The position numbers and the translations under genes are program-made. The notes beneath the pieces were generated by a model. The model had not been told where the DNA came from. It saw nothing but the letters and a program-made list of their open reading frames with translations, and made no database searches. This document shows, piece after piece, positions 32,420-39,092 of a stretch of DNA of 64,000 nucleotides (positions are counted from its first letter, which is position 1; each line of letters opens with the position of its first letter). The DNA is from Lentisalinibacter sp964427415 (GTDB lineage: Bacteria > Pseudomonadota > Gammaproteobacteria > Steroidobacterales > Woeseiaceae): assembly GCA_964427415.1 (NCBI GenBank), contig CAYRUH010000011.1:1-64000 (forward strand). The letters are read 5' to 3'.

Positions 32420-32815
32420 GTGGAAATAAAGACCGCAACCCGTTCGCTCGCTGCGCTCGCCCAGGAAAGCAGGCTGTCGACGTTCCGGCTGCTGGCCCGG
32501 GCCGGCGGCGCAGGGATGCCGGCCGGGGCCATCGCCGAGACACTCGGCATTCCCCACAACACGCTGTCGACCCACCTCGCCACCCTGGCGAATGCCGGGC
32601 TGATCCGCTCGAGGCGGGAGGGGCGCAGCATCATTTACAGTGTCGAATTTAACGGCACCCGCGCGCTGCTCGGCTTCCTGGTCGAAGACTGCTGCCAGGG
32701 TCCGCCGGAGGTTTGCACCCCGGTCCTGGACAGCGTGCTGGCGGATTGCTGCAGCCCCCTGCCCGAAGGAGAAATCAGCCATGAAACGCCTGCACGTCAA
32801 TCTCAGTGTCGATGA
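32420..32815 (+). CDS. arsR: ArsR-family arsenic-responsive repressor
   Basis: The 131-residue winged-helix repressor starts at GTG 32420. It has the DNA-binding helix pair GAIAETLGIPHNTLSTHLATLANAGLIRSRREGRSIIYSV and a C-terminal cysteine-rich region FLVEDCCQGPPEVC...LADCC. The vicinal CC plus a later Cys form the As(III) site seen in C-terminal-type ArsR proteins. It should bind the inverted repeat at 32400-32419 and release it on arsenite or methylarsenite binding. It overlaps the arsI gene by 35 bases. No arsB, acr3 or arsC gene is linked. Confidence 0.88.
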   Translation: MEIKTATRSLAALAQESRLSTFRLLARAGGAGMPAGAIAETLGIPHNTLSTHLATLANAGLIRSRREGRSIIYSVEFNGTRALLGFLVEDCCQGPPEVCTPVLDSVLADCCSPLPEGEISHETPARQSQCR

Positions 32816-33203
32816 TCTCGATGCCTCCGTCCGCTTCTACTCCCGGCTGTTCGCGGCCAAGCCGGGCGTGCTGAAGCCCGACTACGCCCGCTGGATGCTG
32901 GAAGACCCGCGGGTGAACTTCGCCATCAGCACCCGGCAGCCCGGCCATGGCGTGAACCATCTGGGCATCCAGGCCGAGGACGACGACGAACTGGCGGAGG
33001 TATACGAGCGCCTGCAGGAGGCGGGTGGCCCCGTCCTGAACGAGGGTGAGACCACCTGCTGTTACGCCCGCTCCACCAAGCAGTGGATCACGGACCCCCA
33101 GGGCGTGGCCTGGGAGACGTTTCTGACGCGGGGAGAGTCCGCGATCTACGGCCATGACCACCCCGAGCGGGCAGAGGGATCCGCTGAACGTCCCTGTTGC
33201 TAA
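32781..33203 (+). CDS. arsI: ArsI/CadI-type vicinal-oxygen-chelate dioxygenase (C-As lyase)
   Basis: This 140-residue single-domain glyoxalase-fold protein cleaves the carbon-arsenic bond of trivalent organoarsenicals such as MAs(III). Fe(II) ligands expected in ArsI are present: His5 (RLHVNLSV), His60 (GVNHLGIQ) and Glu112 (WETF). The substrate-binding vicinal cysteines are Cys93-Cys94 in ETTCCYARSTKQW. An additional C-terminal Cys139-Cys140 pair may aid capture. The gene overlaps arsR, which matches the known arsR-arsI partnership for aromatic or methyl arsenical detoxification. Confidence 0.88.
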   Translation: MKRLHVNLSVDDLDASVRFYSRLFAAKPGVLKPDYARWMLEDPRVNFAISTRQPGHGVNHLGIQAEDDDELAEVYERLQEAGGPVLNEGETTCCYARSTKQWITDPQGVAWETFLTRGESAIYGHDHPERAEGSAERPCC

Positions 33204-33230
33204 GACCCGCGGTACGCGAGTCCGCTGCGC

Positions 33231-34709
33231 TCACACGGCGCCGCGACGCGCCTCGAGGTGCAGCCGGACTTCGTGCGCCTTCTCCTCGGTGATCGAGTAG
33301 GTGGAGATCACCCAGACCGCAACGGCCGAGGCTGCCGCCGGGATAAAGGCATCGCACAGCCGCATGAGATAGATGGCGCGCTCGGTCTGGTTGCCGCCCA
33401 GCTCGACGTCGAAGCCCGTCGCATTCAGAAGGAAACCGCTCGCCGCGAGCGCCGCGGCCATGCCCAGCTTGACCACCCACCAGAAGATGGAGCCGTACAT
33501 GCCTTCGCGCCGCTCGTAGGTGTTGACCTCGTCGGCGTCCACGACGTCGCAGATCATGGCGGGCATCAGAGTGAACAAGCCGCCGAGGCCGAACGCCATC
33601 AGCGGCGCCGGCAGGAGCAGCAGCCACGGCACCTCCGGGTTGTAGCAGACCCACTTCAGCGCGTAGCCCACCATGGACACCCCGATGGCGACAAAGAAGG
33701 CGCGCCGTTTGCCGATCCGCGTTCCGAGCCAGGTGATGAAGATGATGACCAGGAATGTCGATATGGCGCCGAGCGTCCCCGAATAGCCGGCATACTTCGA
33801 ACCAAGGTTGGTGTCGCCGCCGAAGACATAATAGATGATGACGTAGAACTGGAACGATGCGATCAGCATGAAACCGTTGAAGACAAGGAACGTCGCGATG
33901 CACAGCTTCACGAACGGCCTGAATTTCAATGAGATGGCGAAACCGCGGAAGAAGTCGAGCATGCTGCGCACGAACGCACTGCCGGTGGCGGTGAGTTCGA
34001 CCGCGGGATCGGCGTCGCCCAGGGCAGCCTCCTTGAAGCGCTCCCGCAGGAAGATGGCGGGCAGGATTCCGACGGAGGCCACGACAACGGCAATGATGAT
34101 CGCGAGACCCGCGGCACCCTGCGCCATGTCGTCGAACCAGGCCTCGTTCTGCATGATCCAGAGGAACCACGGCGCCACCACGTAGGCGAGCTGGCCGATG
34201 AAGTTCTGAACGCCCATCAGCCGGGTGCGCTCGTGATAGTCGGGTGTGAGTTCGTAGCCGAGCGCCACCCATGGCGTGGCGAATACCGTGTAGGCGAGAT
34301 AGAAGATCAGCGAACCGCTGAGGAAGTACCAGAAATAAAATGCGTCGCTCTTGCCCTCCGGCAGCTGCCACAGGATCGCGTAGATGATCGCAACCGCGAT
34401 CGCGCCCACGAAGATGTACGGACGGCGGCGCCCCCACTTCGATTTCGTGTGGTCCGAGATGTAGCCCATGAGGGGGTCGGTGATCGCATCTGTGAGTCGG
34501 GGCAGGGCGCCCAGCAGCCCCACGAGGGCCGGGTTCATGCCCAGGCCGAGGTTCAGAACGATGATCATCCCGCCGATGGCCCCGGCCAGCAGATTATTGA
34601 CGAATGCGCCCAGGCCGTAGATAAGCTTCAGCGGGAACGGGATCCGATCCCGCGGTGCGGTCTCGTAATGCGAGACTGGCGCGGTCTCCTGATGCGCGAC
34701 GTCCGTCAT
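33231..34709 (-). CDS. GPH-family (glycoside:cation) sugar symporter
   Basis: The 492-residue inner-membrane transporter of the glycoside-pentoside-hexuronide branch of MFS has about 12 hydrophobic segments. The signature loop is PRLTDAITDPLMGYISDHTKSKWGRRRPYIFVGA, and the second-half equivalent is AMICDVVDADEVNTYERREGMYGSIFWWVVKLGMA. The start at 34709 (MTDVAHQE) is followed by the conserved IPFPLKLIYGLGAF; the longer upstream frame is non-coding. Next to a GH3 glucosidase and sharing its LacI-type operator, it most likely imports glucose or short beta-glucosides. It is convergent with arsI. Confidence 0.9.
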   Translation of the reverse strand: MTDVAHQETAPVSHYETAPRDRIPFPLKLIYGLGAFVNNLLAGAIGGMIIVLNLGLGMNPALVGLLGALPRLTDAITDPLMGYISDHTKSKWGRRRPYIFVGAIAVAIIYAILWQLPEGKSDAFYFWYFLSGSLIFYLAYTVFATPWVALGYELTPDYHERTRLMGVQNFIGQLAYVVAPWFLWIMQNEAWFDDMAQGAAGLAIIIAVVVASVGILPAIFLRERFKEAALGDADPAVELTATGSAFVRSMLDFFRGFAISLKFRPFVKLCIATFLVFNGFMLIASFQFYVIIYYVFGGDTNLGSKYAGYSGTLGAISTFLVIIFITWLGTRIGKRRAFFVAIGVSMVGYALKWVCYNPEVPWLLLLPAPLMAFGLGGLFTLMPAMICDVVDADEVNTYERREGMYGSIFWWVVKLGMAAALAASGFLLNATGFDVELGGNQTERAIYLMRLCDAFIPAAASAVAVWVISTYSITEEKAHEVRLHLEARRGAV

Positions 34710-34764
34710 TCTTCTTCTTGCCCCCCCGGACAGCACAAAGCCATCATGAATATCGTGCGTCAAA

Positions 34765-34780
34765 TTGACAGCGCTGTCAA
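34765..34780. promoter_or_regulatory. LacI-type operator between symporter and GH3 genes
   Basis: TTGACAGCGCTGTCAA is a perfect 16-bp palindrome with the central CG typical of LacI/GalR operators. It lies in the divergent intergenic region and supplies a consensus TTGACA (-35) hexamer on both strands. The same site, with one base changed at the centre, recurs at 38782 and (as TTGACAACGCTGTCAG) at 59856. Confidence 0.85.
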
Positions 34781-34967
34781 ACAAGATCAATAATCGGGCT
34801 GTAAAAACGCGCATTAGAATCGCGCGATAATCCGCCCGGTTACAAACGGCCGGCCGCGGCAGTAGTCCGGGCCGCGCGTGGCGCAAGTGGCCGGCGATCG
34901 GCGGGCCGCCCGCCGGGATTATGCCCCGCAAATCGTGTCCAGACATAACGCTCCTGCGAGGTCTCCG

Positions 34968-37214
34968 ATGACGAGCTCGAACACCAGGCCCGTCCAAGCT
35001 GCCGATCCGATCGATCAGCGCGTCGCTACCCTGCTGGCGAAGATGACGCTGGACGAGAAGATCGGCCAGATGAGCCAGATCAACGGGGGCGAGAGTCACA
35101 TCCACGACTACCTCGCCGATGCCCTGCGCGCCGGGCGCGTCGGTTCCGTGCTGAACGAGGTGGATGTGGATACCGTGAACGAGCTGCAGCGGATCGCCGT
35201 CGAGGAGAGTCGGCTCGGTATCCCGCTGCTGATCGGCCGGGACGTGATCCACGGCTTCCGCACCATCTTCCCGATCCCGCTCGGTCAGGCCGCGAGCTGG
35301 AACCCGGAGCTGGTGGCCGACTGTGCGGCCGTCGCCGCCCGCGAGGCCGCCGCCGCCGGGGTCAACTGGACCTTCGCGCCGATGATCGACATTGCCCGCG
35401 ACCCGCGCTGGGGCCGCATCGCGGAGAGCCTCGGTGAGGATCCGCAACTTGCGAGTGTGCTCGGCGCCGCCATGGTGCAGGGCTATCAGGGCGACAAGGA
35501 GGGGATGGAGCCGGGAGCCGGGTTATCGGACGCGGGGACGATCGCCGCCTGCGCCAAACACTTCGCGGGCTACGGCGCCGCCGAGAGCGGCCGCGACTAC
35601 GCCACCGCCAACGTGCCCGAGAACGAGTTGCGCAACGTCCACCTGCGCCCCTTCCACGCTGCGGTGGACGCCGGTGTTGCCACCCTGATGACCTCGTTCA
35701 GCGAAGTGGACGGCGTGCCGGCCACCGCTAGCGAGTTCCTCCTGGAGACGGTGCTGCGCGGCGAGTGGGGTTTCGAGGGGCTGGTCGTGAGCGACTGGGA
35801 TTCCATCCGGCAGCTGAGCATCCACGGCCTCACCGCGGACGACCGCGCCTCCGCGTTCGAGGCGGCCCGGGCGGGGGTCGACATGGAGATGCATGGCGAC
35901 GCCTATCTTTGCCACCTGGCGCAGCTGGTCGAGGATGGCGAGATAGCACCCGGCAGCATCGATGCGGCGGTCACGCGGATCCTGACCCTCAAGTTCCGGC
36001 TCGGCCTGTTCGAGTACCCCTACACCGACCCCGGCGCACTTCCCCCGGTGGCGGACGAGGAGGCCCTGGCTACGGCCAAGCGCGCGGCCCTGCAGAGCGC
36101 CGTCCTGCTGAAGAACGATCACCGGGCCCTGCCGTTGTCGACGGCGACGACGCGTACCCTCGCCGTGATCGGTCCCCTCGCCGAGGCGCCCCACGACCAG
36201 ATGGGGACGTGGATATTCGATGGCGATCCGGGCCTCAGCATCACGCCGCTGCAAGCCATTCGCGAACGCACGGGCAACCGCTTGGACATCCGCTATCTGC
36301 GGGCGATGGACACCTCGCGCAGCCGCGATACGGCTGCCTTCGACGAGGCGGCGGCGCTGGCCGCGGAGGCCGATGCCGTGCTGCTGTTCCTGGGCGAGGA
36401 GGCCATCCTGTCGGGCGAGGCGCATTCGCGCGCGGACATCGGCCTGCCCGGTGCGCAGACGGAGCTTGTCGCCCGGGTCCGGGAGGCCGACAAGCCGGTG
36501 ATCGCGGTAATCCTCGCCGGCCGCCCGCTGACCCTCTCCGATATCGTGGAGCGGGTCGACGCGATCCTCTATGCGTGGCATCCCGGTACGATGGCGGGGC
36601 CGGCCCTGGCGGACCTCCTGTTCGGCGCGGAATCGCCGTGCGGCAAGCTGCCGGCCACCTTCCCGCGCATGGTCGGGCAGGTGCCGATCTACTACAACCA
36701 CAAGAACACCGGCAAGCCGCCCTCGCCGGAGACTGTGGTCCACATCGACGACATCGACCCGAGCGCGCCGCAGCTCTCGCTCGGCATGACCGCCTTCCAC
36801 CTGGATGCCGGCTATACGCCGCTGTTCCCGTTCGGCCACGGGCTTTCTTACACGACCTTCGACTACGAGAACATCCGCACCGACGCCGCAGAGTTCGCGG
36901 CCGGCGGCGCGGTGACCGTCAGCGCCGACGTCACCAACACCGGTGACCGCGCGGCCGATGAGGTGGCTCAGCTCTATGTCCGCGACCTCGTCGGCAACGT
37001 CACGCGCCCGGTCCGGGAACTGAAGGGCTTCCGGCGCCTGAGGCTCGAGCCGGGCGAGCGCACGACCGTCTCTTTCGTGCTCCGGGCGGAGGACCTCGCC
37101 TTCTACGGACGGGACATGCGGCTCAGGAGCGAGCCCGGCGAATTTCACGCCTGGATCGGCGGCAGCTCGGCCACGGAGTTGCAGACCGCTTTCCGCCTGG
37201 TCGACGGCGCCTGA
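34968..37214 (+). CDS. GH3 beta-glucosidase (BglX-like)
   Basis: The 748-residue glycoside hydrolase family 3 enzyme releases glucose from the non-reducing end of beta-glucans or oligosaccharides. The N-terminal TIM-barrel has MTLDEKIGQMSQI, IPLLIGRDVIHGFRTIFPIPLGQAASWNPEL, AKHFAGYGAAESGRDYATANV, and the nucleophile Asp276 in GLVVSDWDS. The alpha/beta sandwich domain has LLFLGEEAILSGEAHSRADIGLPG. A C-terminal fibronectin-like domain (AEFAAGGAVTVSADVTNTGDRAADEVAQLYV) follows. I see no clear signal peptide from the ATG at 34968, which has GAGG upstream. It is divergent from the symporter under a shared operator, and 6 bases before the LysR gene. Confidence 0.93.
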   Translation: MTSSNTRPVQAADPIDQRVATLLAKMTLDEKIGQMSQINGGESHIHDYLADALRAGRVGSVLNEVDVDTVNELQRIAVEESRLGIPLLIGRDVIHGFRTIFPIPLGQAASWNPELVADCAAVAAREAAAAGVNWTFAPMIDIARDPRWGRIAESLGEDPQLASVLGAAMVQGYQGDKEGMEPGAGLSDAGTIAACAKHFAGYGAAESGRDYATANVPENELRNVHLRPFHAAVDAGVATLMTSFSEVDGVPATASEFLLETVLRGEWGFEGLVVSDWDSIRQLSIHGLTADDRASAFEAARAGVDMEMHGDAYLCHLAQLVEDGEIAPGSIDAAVTRILTLKFRLGLFEYPYTDPGALPPVADEEALATAKRAALQSAVLLKNDHRALPLSTATTRTLAVIGPLAEAPHDQMGTWIFDGDPGLSITPLQAIRERTGNRLDIRYLRAMDTSRSRDTAAFDEAAALAAEADAVLLFLGEEAILSGEAHSRADIGLPGAQTELVARVREADKPVIAVILAGRPLTLSDIVERVDAILYAWHPGTMAGPALADLLFGAESPCGKLPATFPRMVGQVPIYYNHKNTGKPPSPETVVHIDDIDPSAPQLSLGMTAFHLDAGYTPLFPFGHGLSYTTFDYENIRTDAAEFAAGGAVTVSADVTNTGDRAADEVAQLYVRDLVGNVTRPVRELKGFRRLRLEPGERTTVSFVLRAEDLAFYGRDMRLRSEPGEFHAWIGGSSATELQTAFRLVDGA

Positions 37215-37220
37215 CGACCC

Positions 37221-38114
37221 ATGGCCGGCCGCTCCAGTATCTCGCTGCGCGGGTTACGCACGTTCTGTGTCGCGGCCAGGCACGAGAGCTTCCGCAATGC
37301 CGCCGACGAGCTGTATATCACGGCGTCGGCCGTCAGCCACCAGATCAAGAGCCTGGAACAGGAACTCGGTGAGCAGCTCTTTGAGCGCAACGCCCGCGAA
37401 CTGCGGCTGACCAAGACCGGTCGCTCGCTGTATGAGGAGACCTGGCCGCTGATCGAGCAGCTGGACGCCGTCGTGGCAGCCTACAAGAAAGACACGCGGC
37501 GTCCCTCGATCCGCATGTCGGTGCAGCCATTCTTCGCCAGCGAGTATTTCGTGCCGCGGCTGAGCGAGTTTACAGAGCAGCACCCGGACATCGACATCGA
37601 GGTGGGCACCAGCGACGAGACCGCCGAGACCCATCCCGCCGACGCCGACCTGGCAATCCGACTGTTTCGCTCGCCACCCGCGAGTGTCAGATCCGATCGG
37701 CTGATGCCGCTGCGTCTGGTCGCGGCCGGCTCGCCGGACTTCCGCAGGAAGCTGGTGGTGAACGGCAGGCGCGTCACCGGCGACTTCGCCCGGATCGTGC
37801 ACGAGACTCACCCCACGGCCTGGGAGCGCTGGTCCCGGACCAGCGGCATCTCGCTGCCGAAGGGCAGCAAGGTCACGCGGCTGGATTCGATGATCGCCGT
37901 CGTGCGCGCCTGCGAGCGCGGCATCGGTGCGGCGCTGGTGCCGGTGCCGATCGCCGACCTCTGGTTCAAGTATGGCAGCATCGTGCGGCTGTTCGAGCAG
38001 GAACTCGTCGAGGAGGTGAGCTATTACCTCATCAGCCGCTTCGAGGACGCCGACGACCCCGCTATCGAGCTCCTAAAGCACTGGATTCTCGCTAATTTCA
38101 CCGAAGGCGGTTGA
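37221..38114 (+). CDS. LysR-family transcriptional regulator (GcvA-like)
   Basis: The 297-residue regulator has an N-terminal winged HTH (SLRGLRTFCVAARHESFRNAADELYITASAVSHQIKSLEQELGEQLFERNARELRLTKTG, about 7-65). A periplasmic-binding-like effector domain follows (about 92-295). It begins 6 bases after the GH3 stop, so it is co-transcribed with it and probably autoregulated or tuned by the glucan locus. Its target and inducer are unknown; LysR proteins do not bind the LacI-type palindromes seen here. Confidence 0.9.
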   Translation: MAGRSSISLRGLRTFCVAARHESFRNAADELYITASAVSHQIKSLEQELGEQLFERNARELRLTKTGRSLYEETWPLIEQLDAVVAAYKKDTRRPSIRMSVQPFFASEYFVPRLSEFTEQHPDIDIEVGTSDETAETHPADADLAIRLFRSPPASVRSDRLMPLRLVAAGSPDFRRKLVVNGRRVTGDFARIVHETHPTAWERWSRTSGISLPKGSKVTRLDSMIAVVRACERGIGAALVPVPIADLWFKYGSIVRLFEQELVEEVSYYLISRFEDADDPAIELLKHWILANFTEGG

Positions 38115-38120
38115 TTTTTT

Positions 38121-38149
38121 CTCACCCCTGGCGTGAGTTTTCTTCGTTT
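38121..38149 (+). terminator. Possible terminator after the LysR gene
   Basis: CTCAC (38121-38125) and GTGAG (38133-38137) form a short stem around a 7-base loop, followed by TTTTCTTCGTTT. The stem is only 5 bp, so strength is doubtful. Confidence 0.4.
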
Positions 38150-38239
38150 GTGGACGCACCTCCATGGCCCTATCTTGTATGGCGTCGGCCGAGCAGGCCG
38201 GCAGATCGCAAAAAGCACGTTCGCTATGGAGAGTCAAAC

Positions 38240-38476
38240 ATGCATTTCGAAGCCAACCGAACCCGTGACCCGTTCCGGTTCAGCCTGAGAGGCAGGGCGG
38301 CGATCAACCCGTACGTCATCGTGCCCACCGTGGCCGACGACAAGATTAACGAGGCCTGGGATGCCAGACTGCGGCGTCCCGCAGCGCTGGAAGCCCGGGA
38401 AGAGCGACCCCGCCCGATGCGCGGGTTCGAGAACCTCCTCGCCCGCTACTTCGCTCCCGGGCGCCAGGCTGCCTAA
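38240..38476 (+). CDS. Small hypothetical protein
   Basis: The 78-residue basic protein MHFEANRTRDPFRFSLRG... starts at 38240 with GGAGAG upstream. It has no signal peptide or membrane segment and an Arg-rich tail (RRPAALEAREERPRPMRGFENLLARYF). No family was recognised. It sits between the LysR gene and a hairpin-like repeat element, and its stop (TAA, 38474-38476) falls at the edge of that element. It may be a true small gene or a chance frame. Confidence 0.4.
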   Translation: MHFEANRTRDPFRFSLRGRAAINPYVIVPTVADDKINEAWDARLRRPAALEAREERPRPMRGFENLLARYFAPGRQAA

Positions 38477-38636
38477 CAGCCCGTCGGACTTAGGATCATC
38501 TGCTGCGGCTGGTGGGAATCGGTCCGGAATACCGCTCGTTTTCGTTAAATAGTCACCACTATTCGCCTCAAACGATCGAAATTCTGTCCTCGATTCCCAC
38601 ACGCCTCGCGACGATGCCCTAAGTCCGACAGGCTGC
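38476..38636. mobile_element. MITE-like long imperfect palindrome
   Basis: Terminal inverted repeats CAGCCCGTCGGACTTAGG (38477-38494) and CCTAAGTCCGACAGGCTG (38618-38635) match at 17 of 18 positions. Inside them the symmetry continues: GTGGGAATC near 38510 pairs with GATTCCCAC near 38592, CTCGTT pairs with AACGATCG, and AATAGT-CACC-ACTATT is the apex. The whole 160 bp therefore folds back on itself. It has no coding capacity, and a TA dinucleotide stands at both edges. This is typical of a miniature inverted-repeat element or large REP-like palindrome. Confidence 0.72.
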
Positions 38637-38781
38637 TAGCGCGGGGATTTCCTCTCAAAGGCGCAGCCGGCAAGGTCCCGCTCGCCGGCTGAAGCCGCCT
38701 CGCAAGGCCGGACAGCCAGGCCGCGGGCGATGAATCTTATGCATGTCGGCAAGCCCGGCAGACAGATCTGCGCGCGGCAAA

Positions 38782-38797
38782 TTGACAACGCTGTCAA
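38782..38797 (+). promoter_or_regulatory. LacI-type operator/-35 region of the GH16 operon
   Basis: TTGACAACGCTGTCAA differs from the operator at 34765 only in one central base. Its TTGACA can serve as a -35, with TAATCC (38805-38810) 17 bases on or GATAAT (38803-38808) 15 bases on as -10. Repressor binding would therefore cover the promoter of the GH16-to-glycosidase operon. Confidence 0.82.
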
Positions 38798-38873
38798 TAT
38801 CTGATAATCCTGATACCCGAAAATGACGATATGAAGACATCCTCGCTCAGCGGGGACAATTTTCGGGGGAGCT

Positions 38874-39092
38874 ATGAGACTTGGTAACGACGCGCAGCCG
38901 CGCGTTGCGCTGCCGCCGGCAGCGCTTTCATCCCTGAACGCATCCATCGGCAACGGGCGCGCCGCGCTCTTGTCCCCGGTCGAGCCGCGGGTCTGCCCGA
39001 TCCCGGCCCCGGAGCCCGCGTCGCGGGTCAGTGTCAACCCACGAATCAGCCTCAAGCCTTCGGGCTTTCCGTCTTTGAGGGAGAACCTATGA
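38874..39092 (+). CDS. Possible leader ORF translationally coupled to GH16
   Basis: This 72-residue open frame starts with GGGGGAG 4-10 bases upstream of its ATG. It ends with a TGA that overlaps the first ATG of the GH16 gene (ATGATG). The peptide is Pro/Ala/Ser-rich and resembles nothing I know. The good ribosome-binding site and the overlapping junction make coupling possible, but the frame could be an untranslated leader of the operon. Confidence 0.3.
   Translation: MRLGNDAQPRVALPPAALSSLNASIGNGRAALLSPVEPRVCPIPAPEPASRVSVNPRISLKPSGFPSLRENL

Noticed and set aside
34710..35447. N-terminal extension of the symporter frame by about 246 codons
   Set aside because: It would run through the shared operator and antisense to GH3. 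The conserved symporter N-terminus begins at 34709.
35523..37148. A 541-codon open frame on the minus strand
   Set aside because: It is antisense to the GH3 gene, whose catalytic motifs and domains are complete.
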